Translations under genes and position numbers: made by a program
From: Azospirillum sp.
GTDB taxonomy: Bacteria; Pseudomonadota; Alphaproteobacteria; Azospirillales; Azospirillaceae
DNA length: 64,000 bases
Direction of reading: 5' to 3'
NCBI GenBank assembly: GCA_027486405.1
Contig: JAIXPD010000052.1
Location: 56,740-120,739 of the forward strand
In this document: one piece after another, positions 45,970 to 53,796 of the stretch
Layout: each line of letters opens with the position of its first letter
Numbering within the stretch: the stretch's first letter is position 1
The notes under the pieces: model-generated
The model's database searches: none
Told to the model about the DNA's origin: nothing
Seen by the model: the letters and a program-made list of their open reading frames with translations, nothing else

Positions 45970-46755
45970 TTACTGTGCGTATTTGGCAATCAGGCTGTTG
46001 GTCATCGGATCGCGAAACTCGGCGACCTTGGCCCAAAATTGTTTGGCCTGATCCGGATTCGCCTTCACGAAGTCATGGTTCAGCATCACATAATAATCCT
46101 TGACCACGATGGGCGGCTCAACTTTTTCAATGCCCGCGTTGCCACTGGCCTTCAAAATCTGGTCAGCGGTAACGCTTTGCAGGACCACCGCGTTGACCCG
46201 GCCCATCTCCAGCTTCTTCAAATTCATATCGGTGGCCGGAGCCTCTTCCACGGTCATCCCCATCTTCTTGAGATCGGCGACGATGGAGTAGCCGGTGGGC
46301 GCGCCGATGGGACCGTTCAAGTTGGCGAACTCCTTACCCGTCCAAGCGACCGCATCCCCCTTTTTGCGATAGAGCGAAAAGCCGATGGTGGTGATGCGCA
46401 GGTTGGGATCGGCCTTGCCGTCCACACCGGGATAGGCCCCATACTCCAGCCGTTCCGGTTGGAAGGAGGAGTTGAACACCGCGTCCACCTGCCCGGCCTT
46501 CAGCGATTCCAGGCAGCGTTTCCAAGGCATCCGGGTGAATTCAACCTGAAGCCCGATCGCTTCGGCCGCCGCCTTGACGATCTCGACCGAAATGCCGGGT
46601 TTGGCCGGGTCAATCGCAGTGCCTTCGCCAATGTGGTTGGGGAACTGCTCTTTGTCCTCAAAGGCAACCTTCAGGACGCTGGCCGCAAACACATTGCCCG
46701 GTTGGGCCATCAGCACCAGCGCGCCGCACAACACCAAGAACGTGGCCTTCACCAT
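45970..46755 (-). CDS. Periplasmic solute-binding protein, family 3 (amino acid type)
   Basis: The 261-residue protein has a signal peptide (MVKATFLVLCGALVLMAQPGNVFA, cut near VFAAS) and the SBP_bac_3 fold. FTRMPWKRCLESLKAGQVDAVFNSSFQPERLEYGAY is the typical block of this family, close to members that bind small amino acids or are of unknown ligand. No permease or ATPase gene is adjacent, so it is an orphan. It might feed a distant transporter or act as a sensor partner. The start at 46755 has AGAGGGA upstream and directly precedes the signal peptide. Confidence 0.85.
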   Translation of the reverse strand: MVKATFLVLCGALVLMAQPGNVFAASVLKVAFEDKEQFPNHIGEGTAIDPAKPGISVEIVKAAAEAIGLQVEFTRMPWKRCLESLKAGQVDAVFNSSFQPERLEYGAYPGVDGKADPNLRITTIGFSLYRKKGDAVAWTGKEFANLNGPIGAPTGYSIVADLKKMGMTVEEAPATDMNLKKLEMGRVNAVVLQSVTADQILKASGNAGIEKVEPPIVVKDYYVMLNHDFVKANPDQAKQFWAKVAEFRDPMTNSLIAKYAQ

Positions 46756-47018
46756 ATCCAATCCCTCTTCAATTTCGCCGGACGGCTTCCAGATCCGCAA
46801 GCGCAAGAGGATATTGGTCAATTATCGCATCGGTAAAGACGATGCCACCCCTGAATTCAAAGAACGATGTGAAATTTCACTTTGATAATTCATTGTGTCT
46901 CATGAAATTATCGTTTATTACCTTCAAAATGCTCCAATCATTTCATTGGAAAATTCACTCGCATCGCGTGTTGTTTTGGCGAATTTGTGATGATCTTATT
47001 CTCAAAAAACGCGCATCG
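46756..47018. other. AT-rich gap between the orphan binding protein and fliJ
   Basis: This 263-bp stretch is strikingly A+T-rich compared with the chromosome around it. It contains the palindrome GTGAAATTTCAC at 46869-46880 and a longer imperfect inverted repeat at about 46883-46912 (GATAATTCAT against ATGAAATTATC). I see no credible gene. It should hold the promoter of the binding protein. Confidence 0.6.
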
Positions 47019-47459
47019 TCACGAATCTTTCTCATACTGCTCCTCTTCGGCCTGACGGCGGCGGAAACCGATCAACGCGGTTTCGTCGAGCATCTCGGCC
47101 TCCTTCCGCTTCAGTTTTTGCTTTTCGCGCTTCAACCGCTCCTCTTCGGCCAGTTCGTAGCGCTTCAACTCCTGGTAGGATTCGGCCATCTGGTCGGTGG
47201 CGACGCTGATTTGCACCTCCACCTGCGCCAGCGATTCACCCAGCTTGCGGCCACGCTCCAGCGCGGCTTGGGCGAAGTTGGCGTAGGTGAAGGACACGGC
47301 GAAATTCTCGCGCGCGGTGGCCTGCTCCTGGGCGATTTCCTCTTTCAGCCGTTCGATCTCGGCGCGCAGACGGTCGCCCAGATTTTGCAATTCGGCCAGC
47401 ACCCGGCGTTTTTCGTCCAGTTGCAGCTTTTGCAGTCGGATGATGGTTTTCAGGCTCAT
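47019..47459 (-). CDS. fliJ: Flagellar export chaperone FliJ
   Basis: The 146-residue protein is almost wholly charged alpha-helix and coiled coil ([41 protein letters not shown]), as expected for FliJ. FliJ acts as the stalk-like partner of the FliI ATPase in the flagellar type III export gate. Its ATG overlaps the fliI stop (ATGA). Sequence conservation in this family is low, so the call rests on length, composition and position. Confidence 0.9.
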   Translation of the reverse strand: MSLKTIIRLQKLQLDEKRRVLAELQNLGDRLRAEIERLKEEIAQEQATARENFAVSFTYANFAQAALERGRKLGESLAQVEVQISVATDQMAESYQELKRYELAEEERLKREKQKLKRKEAEMLDETALIGFRRRQAEEEQYEKDS

Positions 47460-48793
47460 TGCGGCCACTGCACCCCGAAGATTTCAGCGAGCAGGGCGTA
47501 GCTGGTGGCCAGATCGGTCGATTCCCGCTTGCCCTGTTTCAAAAAGGCCTCCAAGGCCGGTTGATAATGGATGGCCTCGTCCACCTGCGGGTCCGATCCT
47601 CGGCGGTAGGCCCCCAACCGGATCATCTCCGCCATGTTGTCGTAGGACGACAACAGCCGCCGCGCGTGTCCGACCAACTCGTTTTCGTTCTTGGAGTTGC
47701 AGCCCGGCATGGTGCGGGACACGCTGCGCAGGATGTTGATGGCGGGGTAGCGGCCGCGCTCGCCGATCTGGCGTTCCAACACGATGTGACCGTCCAGAAT
47801 GCCGCGCACGGCGTCGGCGATGGGTTCGTTGTGGTCGTCGCCATCGACCAGCACGGTGAACAGGCCGGTGATCGACCCCGACCCGCGCAACCCCGGCCCG
47901 GCGCGTTCCAGCAGGCGCGGCAGTTCGGCGAACACGGTGGGGGGGTAGCCCTTGGTGGTCGGCGGTTCGCCCGCCGACAGGCCGATTTCGCGCTGGGCCA
48001 TGGCGAAGCGGGTCACGCTGTCCATCATGCACAGCACATCGCGCCCGGCGTCGCGGAAATATTCGGCCACCGCCAGCGTCATGTAGGCGGCCTGGCGGCG
48101 CATCAGCGGCGCTTCGTCCGACGTGGCGCAGACCACGATGGAGCGGGACAGGCCCTCCTCGCCCAGATCCTCGGTGATGAACTCCTGCAACTCGCGCCCG
48201 CGTTCGCCGATCAGCCCGATCACCGCGATCTCGGCGGCGGAAAAGCGCGCCAGCATCGACATGACGGAGGATTTGCCGACGCCGGACCCGGCGAAGATGC
48301 CCATGCGCTGGCCCCGGCAGCAGGTGAGGAAGGCGTTGATGGCGCGGATGCCCAAATCCAGCTTTTCACCAACGCGGGCGCGGGCGTGGGCGTTGGGCGG
48401 GTTGTTGCGGATGGGGATGCCGACCGGCCCCTTGGGCAGCGGCCCCTTGCCGTCCACCGGCTCGCCCAGCGCGTTGACCACCCGGCCCAGCCAGGCGTCG
48501 CAGGGAAAGATCGACGATTGCCCCGGTGCCACCAGCGCCCGGCAACCCAGCCCCACCCCATCGAGCGAGCCGAACGGCATCAGCAGCGCGCGGCCTAGAC
48601 GAAAGCCGACGACCTCACAGGGAATGCGCCGTTCGTCGCGGGTTTCGACCAGACAGCGCCCGCCGACCGACAGCTCCTTTTCGATGCCGCCCACCTCGAC
48701 CATCAGCCCCGACACGGCGGTGACGCGCCCGAACCGGCTGGTTCCGGGAATGGCCTCGATGTCGTGGATCAGTTGCGCGATGTCGGCGGGCAC
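47456..48793 (-). CDS. fliI: Flagellum-specific ATP synthase FliI
   Basis: The 445-residue ATPase powers flagellar protein export. [17 protein letters not shown] is Walker [34 protein letters not shown] contains Walker B and the FliI-specific loop, and [11 protein letters not shown] is the conserved glutamate region. I chose the GTG at 48793 ([17 protein letters not shown]) because GGGAG lies seven bases upstream. In-frame ATGs at 48865 and 48892 would add 24 or 33 Pro-rich residues and have poor ribosome sites. A TTAACCAT sequence upstream suggests CtrA control of motility genes. Confidence 0.93.
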   Translation of the reverse strand: MPADIAQLIHDIEAIPGTSRFGRVTAVSGLMVEVGGIEKELSVGGRCLVETRDERRIPCEVVGFRLGRALLMPFGSLDGVGLGCRALVAPGQSSIFPCDAWLGRVVNALGEPVDGKGPLPKGPVGIPIRNNPPNAHARARVGEKLDLGIRAINAFLTCCRGQRMGIFAGSGVGKSSVMSMLARFSAAEIAVIGLIGERGRELQEFITEDLGEEGLSRSIVVCATSDEAPLMRRQAAYMTLAVAEYFRDAGRDVLCMMDSVTRFAMAQREIGLSAGEPPTTKGYPPTVFAELPRLLERAGPGLRGSGSITGLFTVLVDGDDHNEPIADAVRGILDGHIVLERQIGERGRYPAINILRSVSRTMPGCNSKNENELVGHARRLLSSYDNMAEMIRLGAYRRGSDPQVDEAIHYQPALEAFLKQGKRESTDLATSYALLAEIFGVQWPQ

Positions 48794-48857
48794 AGGCGTG
48801 CTCCCAAGGTGCGGCGGGTTGGGGTCGGTTGGCGGTATGGGCGGCGGACGTCCGCCG

Positions 48858-48865
48858 TTAACCAT
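48858..48865. promoter_or_regulatory. CtrA half-site upstream of fliI
   Basis: TTAACCAT is the 8-base CtrA half-site reported in Caulobacter. It lies 65 bp upstream of the chosen fliI start. Confidence 0.45.
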
Positions 48866-48922
48866 CCTAATCTTATCTTGCGAGGGAAGCATTAACGAGG
48901 GGTGAAGCGCATCCTTCTGGCG

Positions 48923-48954
48923 TTAAGCTGAATCGTCTGTTAACTTGTGTAAAC
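48923..48954. promoter_or_regulatory. TTAA-rich candidate CtrA sites upstream of ctrA
   Basis: TTAA occurs at 48923 and 48940; the second is followed by TAAAC after six bases, close to but not matching TTAA-N7-TTAA. It lies about 90-120 bp before ctrA and could allow autoregulation. Confidence 0.4.
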
Positions 48955-49042
48955 GGCGGGCGACAGACACCGTTCATGAAGGAGCGGGGGCCGCGCCGGA
49001 GTCTGGGTTGCGAAAGCGCAGCGTCAACGTCGGGATGCCATC

Positions 49043-49783
49043 ATGCGGGTTTTGCTGGTTGAGGACGACACCTCCGTCGCCAAAAGCATCGAGTTGATGC
49101 TGAACACGGAGGGTTTCATCGTCGATTCCACCGATCTGGGCGAAGATGGCCTGGAAATCGGCAAGCTGTACGATTACGACATCATCATTCTCGACCTGAT
49201 GCTGCCCGACATCGACGGGTACGAGGTGTTGCGCCGCCTGCGCGCCGCCCGCGTCACCACCCCAATCCTGATCCTGTCCGGCCTGACCGAGATGGACAAC
49301 AAGATCAAGGGGTTGGGTTTCGGGGCCGACGATTACCTGACCAAACCCTTCGACAAGCGCGAGTTGATCGCCCGCATCCAGGCCATCGTTCGCCGGTCCA
49401 AGGGCCATTCCGACAGCGTCATCCGCACCGGGCGTCTGACCGTCAACCTCGACACCCGCACGGTGGAGGTGGACACCCAGCCGCTGCACCTGACCGGCAA
49501 GGAATATGGCATCCTGGAGCTGTTGAGCCTGCGCAAGGGCACGACGCTGACCAAGGAAATGTTCCTCAACCACCTCTATGGCGGCATGGACGAGCCGGAG
49601 CTGAAGATCATCGACGTCTTCGTCTGCAAGCTGCGCAAGAAGCTGGCCGCCGCCACCCAGGGCGACAACTACATCGAAACCGTGTGGGGCCGTGGCTATG
49701 TGCTGCGCGACCCGCATGAGGAGATTGTGGAGGGTGGGGCCGCCCCGCCGCCGCCCCGGCTTCAGCCGCAAGCGGCCGGCTGA
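49043..49783 (+). CDS. ctrA: Cell-cycle response regulator CtrA
   Basis: The 246-residue OmpR-type regulator has a receiver domain with phospho-acceptor D51 ([11 protein letters not shown]). Its winged-helix DNA-binding domain ([48 protein letters not shown]) is nearly the canonical CtrA sequence. CtrA is phosphorylated through CckA and ChpT and controls cell cycle and motility genes. ChpT is encoded 7 kb away in the window. The Pro/Ala-rich tail after EEIVEGG lacks the Ala-Ala end that marks CtrA for ClpXP in Caulobacter; it ends Ala-Ala-Gly, so turnover may differ. Confidence 0.96.
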   Translation: MRVLLVEDDTSVAKSIELMLNTEGFIVDSTDLGEDGLEIGKLYDYDIIILDLMLPDIDGYEVLRRLRAARVTTPILILSGLTEMDNKIKGLGFGADDYLTKPFDKRELIARIQAIVRRSKGHSDSVIRTGRLTVNLDTRTVEVDTQPLHLTGKEYGILELLSLRKGTTLTKEMFLNHLYGGMDEPELKIIDVFVCKLRKKLAAATQGDNYIETVWGRGYVLRDPHEEIVEGGAAPPPPRLQPQAAG

Positions 49784-49865
49784 CGGCGGCCCGCGCCACG
49801 GTTTCAAATCACGGTCAAAGCCTTTTATTTTTGCGCTGCGGCGTTCCATTCACCGATTCTTCTTG

Positions 49866-49889
49866 AAGTGGGGGGCGTTCCCCCCACTT
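49866..49889. terminator. Hairpin downstream of ctrA
   Basis: AAGTGGGGGG and CCCCCCACTT form a perfect ten-base stem around CGTT. It lies 83 bp after ctrA and 148 bp before cspA, so it is either the ctrA terminator (no T-tract) or part of the cspA leader. Confidence 0.5.
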
Positions 49890-50036
49890 ATGAACTCATC
49901 ATCCTGCTTCTCGGACTGCCCGGGCCTGTTTCGCCCACGATCTCGCTTCGCGAGCTTGCCAGATGCGGTCACTCCAAAATCCAGTGTGATGCGCCGCATC
50001 GGTGATGCGGTGCCACTTACGTTATGGGAGGCGGAG

Positions 50037-50246
50037 ATGCCCGTCGGCACCGTCAAATGGTTCAACAGCACCAAGGGTTTTGGCTTCATTCAACCGGAGG
50101 ACGGCACGGCTGACGTGTTCGTGCACATCTCCGCCGTTGAACGCGCGGGTTTGCGCAGCCTGCTGGAAGGCCAGAAGCTGTCTTACGAACCCCTGCGCGA
50201 CCCCAAGCGCGGCAAGACGTCTGCGGAAAATCTGAAGGCGGTTTGA
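50037..50246 (+). CDS. cspA: Cold-shock protein, single CSD
   Basis: The 69-residue protein is a single cold-shock domain: [18 protein letters not shown] is RNP1 and DVFVHIS is RNP2. It would act as an RNA chaperone. The strong ribosome site GGGAGGCGGAG precedes the ATG. A terminator follows at 50272. This is the second cold-shock gene in the window, 8 kb from the two-domain one. Confidence 0.95.
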   Translation: MPVGTVKWFNSTKGFGFIQPEDGTADVFVHISAVERAGLRSLLEGQKLSYEPLRDPKRGKTSAENLKAV

Positions 50247-50271
50247 TCCGTCTTCGGTGATTTCCCGAAGG

Positions 50272-50305
50272 GAAAGGGCATCGGGCGACCGGTGCCCTTT
50301 TTCCG
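50272..50305 (+). terminator. Intrinsic terminator after cspA
   Basis: GGAAAGGGCATCGG pairs with CCGGTGCCCTTTTTCC around GCGA, with one G-T pair, and includes five Ts. Confidence 0.8.
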
Positions 50306-50331
50306 TGTTTCCCGAACCGGAGTGACGGTCC

Positions 50332-50493
50332 ATGGCGTTCAAACCGAACTACAACCAGCAGCGCGCCGAGCGCAACCGGGCCAAAGAGCAGAAAAAACAG
50401 GAAAAGCTGCAGCGCCGCGAGGAAGAGGTGGCCGCCCGCCGTGCCGCCGACCAAGCGCCGGACGCCGCCGCCGATCAGCCTGAGCAAGCCTGA
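50332..50493 (+). CDS. Small basic/coiled-coil protein, conserved-looking
   Basis: This 53-residue protein begins MAFKPNYNQQRAERNRA and is rich in Lys, Arg, Glu and Gln, with a predicted single helix and an acidic tail (DAAADQPEQA). I do not know its function. A CGGAGTGACGGTCC stretch before the ATG supplies a GGAG ribosome site. It follows the cspA terminator and precedes another small gene by 32 bp, so those two may be cotranscribed. Confidence 0.6.
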   Translation: MAFKPNYNQQRAERNRAKEQKKQEKLQRREEEVAARRAADQAPDAAADQPEQA

Positions 50494-50525
50494 GTTTCGT
50501 TCATTCTTTCTTGGAGACCACGATC

Positions 50526-50750
50526 ATGGCCCGCAAAAAGCCGCCGGTGGACAACGGCTTTCAACTGTTCGACGTCCTGTATCAGGACGGTGCCCGCACC
50601 TCGAACCGCAAGGTGCCGACCGCCGACATCGACAGCTACAACGCCGAAAACTCAATCCGCGCCTTCATCGAGGCCCAGGACCGCAAGATCGCCGAATTGT
50701 CTGGGAACCCGCGCGGCCCGATCAAGACGATCACGCCGTCGGAAGGCTGA
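50526..50750 (+). CDS. Small conserved-looking hypothetical protein
   Basis: The 74-residue protein reads MARKKPPVDNGFQLFDVLYQ and ends with GNPRGPIKTITPSEG. It is not recognised. It has no membrane segment or signal peptide. A TTGGAGACC ribosome site eight bases upstream supports the start at 50526. It converges on cheR. Confidence 0.6.
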   Translation: MARKKPPVDNGFQLFDVLYQDGARTSNRKVPTADIDSYNAENSIRAFIEAQDRKIAELSGNPRGPIKTITPSEG

Positions 50751-50830
50751 CAGGTTGGTCACGGCAACGGCGGCGGTGCGACACCGTCGCCCGCCGTCGC
50801 CACCCACCGTCGCCACCCACCGTCCGTGTC

Positions 50831-51652
50831 TCAGGGAATGAAACCGCCCAGGCTGTACAGCCCGCGCTGACCATCGACCGGCTTGAACTTCTCGGTGATG
50901 CCCAGCACGGTTTCAGCACCACCCAGATACAAAACGCCGTCCTGCGGCATCTGGCGGGCGATGGCCTCCAGAACCTTTCCCTTGGTCGGGCCGTCAAAGT
51001 AAATCAGCACGTTGCGGCAGAACACGATGTCGAACTGCCCCAGCGGCGACAAATCGCCCAGCAGGTTCCATTCGCGGAAGCTGGCCATCTGCCGCAATTG
51101 CGGGCTGATCTGCCACTTGTCGCCGTTCTGCTTGAAATGCTTCACCAGCATGGTGATCGGCAGGCCGCGTTGCACCTCGAATTGGGTGTAAACGCCCGCC
51201 TTCGACCGCTCGACCATTTCGGCCGAAATGTCGGTGCCGACGATCTCCACCCTCCAGCCCGCCAGCTTGGCCGCCTCGTCGTTCAGGATCATCGCCAGCG
51301 AATAGGCTTCCTGCCCCGAGGAGCAGGCCGCCGACCAGATGCGGATCGTCCGCTTGGTCGCGCGCGCCGCCATCAGCTTGGGCAGCACCAGTTGGCGGAA
51401 CTGGTCGAACGGCTTCTGGTCGCGGAAGAAGGACGATTCGTTCGTCGTCATCGCTTCGGTGATGTCGCGCAGCAGCGCTTCATCCTTCCGCGTGCGGACG
51501 GTGGTCGCCAGCTCATCCAACCCCTTCATGTTCCATTTGCGCGCCACCGGCATCAGCCGGGATTCGAGCAAATAGGCTTTGTCGCGGGTCAGGACCAAGC
51601 CGGAACGCTGCTTGAGCAGCGTGGAGAACATGTCGAAATCTTCGACTCTCAT
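50831..51652 (-). CDS. cheR: Chemotaxis protein methyltransferase CheR
   Basis: The 273-residue enzyme methylates glutamates of chemoreceptors with SAM. An N-terminal helical domain (FDMFSTLLKQRSGLVLTRDKAYLLESRL) precedes the methyltransferase domain, with RIWSAACSSGQEAYSLAMI as motif I and FDIVFCRNVLIYFD as the catalytic region. Its ATG overlaps the cheB stop (ATGA). It is the last gene of cheA-W-Y-B-R. Confidence 0.95.
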   Translation of the reverse strand: MRVEDFDMFSTLLKQRSGLVLTRDKAYLLESRLMPVARKWNMKGLDELATTVRTRKDEALLRDITEAMTTNESSFFRDQKPFDQFRQLVLPKLMAARATKRTIRIWSAACSSGQEAYSLAMILNDEAAKLAGWRVEIVGTDISAEMVERSKAGVYTQFEVQRGLPITMLVKHFKQNGDKWQISPQLRQMASFREWNLLGDLSPLGQFDIVFCRNVLIYFDGPTKGKVLEAIARQMPQDGVLYLGGAETVLGITEKFKPVDGQRGLYSLGGFIP

Positions 51653-52812
51653 GCTGCCCTCGACGCGAACTTGCGGATGTAAGGACCGATTTCCTTCAGC
51701 GGCAGAATGGCCGAGCAGATGCCCGCCTGCGCCACCGCGCCGGGCATCCCCCACACCACGCTCGACGCCTCATCCTGACCAACCAGGGTGCCACCGCCGT
51801 TGACCACGTCGGTGCAGCCCTTCAACCCATCCTGGCCCATGCCGGTCAGGATGCAAGCGAGGATCTTGCGGCCGCCATAGGCCTTCAGGATCGACCGCAT
51901 CATCGGGTCGACCGCCGGGCGGCAGAAATTTTCGGGCGGATCCTTGGTCAGCGCGATCACGTTGGTTCCGCCGCGCTGCGCCACCAGCATGTGGAAATCA
52001 CCGGGCGCGATGTAGCAGCGGTTCTGCACGATCGGTTCGCCGTCCTTGGCTTCCTTCGCGTCGATGCCGCACTGGCGGGTGATGTGTTCCGCCAGAATGG
52101 TGGTGAAGGTGGCGGGCATGTGCTGGGTGATGAGGATCGGTTGCGTGACCGCCCCCTTCATGTGCGATAGCACCTCGAACAGCGCCTGCGGCCCACCGGT
52201 CGAACTGCCGATGGCGATGATGTCCGGCTTCACCTGCATGCCCATCGGGGCCGGGCGGGTGGTGATCGGGGCCACCTCCCGCTTGAAGGCCATCGGGACA
52301 TGCACGGGCGACAACGGGCGGATTTCGCCCCGGCTGCGCGACCCGGCGCGGCGCGCCGCCGCCCCCAGCGCCTTGACCTTCGCCACCAGCTCGCGCTTGA
52401 AATCCTCGGCCCCGCCGATCTCGCGGGTCGAGGTCGGCTTGGGGATGTAATCGGCGGCCCCGGCCGACAGGCAGCGCAGCGACACATCGGCCCCGCGCAG
52501 CGTCAGGGTCGAGGCCATGATGATCTTGACCTGCGGGGCCACGGCCAGCAGCTTCGGGATGGCGGTCAAACCGTCCATCACCGGCATTTCGATATCAAGA
52601 ACGATGACGTCGATCGAGTTGCGTTGCAGCGAGTTGATCGCCATCTGGCCGTCGCCAACCGACGTCACCACGCGGATGTCGGCGTCGCCCTCCAACGCAC
52701 GGGTCAGCAGCCCTCTGATGACGGCGGAATCATCCACCACCATGACCCGGACCGGATCCGGATTCGCTGGTTTGGTGCTGGTGATGGAACTTCTGCCAAA
52801 ACTGTCCGACAT
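51649..52812 (-). CDS. cheB: Chemoreceptor glutamate methylesterase CheB
   Basis: The 387-residue protein has an N-terminal receiver (D73 in IVLDIEMPVMDG) and a C-terminal methylesterase. The catalytic Ser is in IAIGSSTGGPQAL, His in ITQHMPATF and Asp in LTGMGQDGLKG. It removes receptor methyl groups and counteracts CheR. The ATG at 52812 is preferred to a GTG seven codons upstream. It is coupled to cheR by overlap. Confidence 0.95.
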   Translation of the reverse strand: MSDSFGRSSITSTKPANPDPVRVMVVDDSAVIRGLLTRALEGDADIRVVTSVGDGQMAINSLQRNSIDVIVLDIEMPVMDGLTAIPKLLAVAPQVKIIMASTLTLRGADVSLRCLSAGAADYIPKPTSTREIGGAEDFKRELVAKVKALGAAARRAGSRSRGEIRPLSPVHVPMAFKREVAPITTRPAPMGMQVKPDIIAIGSSTGGPQALFEVLSHMKGAVTQPILITQHMPATFTTILAEHITRQCGIDAKEAKDGEPIVQNRCYIAPGDFHMLVAQRGGTNVIALTKDPPENFCRPAVDPMMRSILKAYGGRKILACILTGMGQDGLKGCTDVVNGGGTLVGQDEASSVVWGMPGAVAQAGICSAILPLKEIGPYIRKFASRAA

Positions 52813-52876
52813 AACCACCGATCGCCTTTCCACTCGACACCCACGCGGAGCCTTGCGTCATACGCAGGCCATCAGT

Positions 52877-53242
52877 TCACAGCAAGCCCACTTGCGCAAA
52901 CTTGGTCTGGATGATGTCGCTGTCGAAGGGCTTCATGATGTACTCATTGGCCCCCGCCGACAGCGCTTCCTGGATGTGGGCGAGGTCGTTTTCCGTTGTG
53001 CAGAAGACAACCTTGGGCGCATCACCGCCTGCGGTTTCGCGCAGACGGCGCAGGAAATCGATGCCGTTCATCACCGGCATGTTCCAATCCAGCAGAATGG
53101 CGTCGGGCATGTGGGCCATGCACTGCTCCAACGCCTGCTTCCCGTCCTCCGCCTCGGTGCACGCGAAGCTCAGTTCCTCCAAGATCTTGCGCGCAACCTT
53201 GCGGACCACGCGGCTGTCATCGACGACCAGGCAGGATTTCAT
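52877..53242 (-). CDS. cheY: Chemotaxis response regulator CheY
   Basis: The 121-residue stand-alone receiver has the acidic pair in VVDDSRVVRK, phospho-acceptor D52 in LLDWNMPVMNG, the Thr in FCTTEND and the Lys in YIMKPFD. It carries the signal from CheA to the motor or to other outputs. It sits between cheW and cheB in the operon. Confidence 0.95.
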   Translation of the reverse strand: MKSCLVVDDSRVVRKVARKILEELSFACTEAEDGKQALEQCMAHMPDAILLDWNMPVMNGIDFLRRLRETAGGDAPKVVFCTTENDLAHIQEALSAGANEYIMKPFDSDIIQTKFAQVGLL

Positions 53243-53295
53243 TTCGATAGCGCCTCAGCAAACAGGACGGGACCGGCGAAGGAGGAGACGGCGGA

Positions 53296-53796
53296 TCAGG
53301 CCGTCTCGACCGTCGTGAAGTTGAGCAGACGCGGCACGTCCAGCACAACCATCAACTGACCGTTCAAACGATAAATACCGGTGGACACCTCACGCCAGCG
53401 CGGATCCAGGGTCGCCGGATTGCGCTCGAAATCCTCGTTGGTGAGGCTCAACACCTCCCCCACCGAATCCACCATCAGGCTGTACAGTTCGCCGCGCAGA
53501 TCGACGACGATGGACATGCCCGCCTTGTCCTTGCTGCGGCCGGGCAGTCCCAGACGCAGGCGGACGTCGATGGCGGTGACGATGCGGCCACGCAGGTTCA
53601 GCGAACCGGCAACCTCCGGCGGGGCCAGCGGAATGCGGGTGATCCGCTGGTGGCCGAGAACGTCCTGAACCTGGAGGACCGGGATGCCGAACAACTGGTC
53701 GGCAATCGTCATGGTCACATAATCCTGGTTGCCGGTGGCGACGAGATCGTCGCCCTTCGACTTGCGGACGGTGGAGGGCAGCTTGGCGTTGCTCAT
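53296..53796 (-). CDS. cheW: Chemotaxis coupling protein CheW
   Basis: The 166-residue protein couples receptors to CheA. After a charged N-terminal tail it has the CheW fold: QLFGIPVLQVQDVLGHQRITRIPLAPPEVAGSLNLRGRIVTAIDVRLRLGLP. The RG in NLRGR is the receptor-contact pair. Its ATG overlaps the cheA stop (ATGA). Confidence 0.95.
   Translation of the reverse strand: MSNAKLPSTVRKSKGDDLVATGNQDYVTMTIADQLFGIPVLQVQDVLGHQRITRIPLAPPEVAGSLNLRGRIVTAIDVRLRLGLPGRSKDKAGMSIVVDLRGELYSLMVDSVGEVLSLTNEDFERNPATLDPRWREVSTGIYRLNGQLMVVLDVPRLLNFTTVETA

Noticed and set aside
46842..47501. 219-codon plus-strand frame over the AT-rich gap and fliJ
   Set aside because: Most of it is antisense to fliJ, and the residual part looks random.
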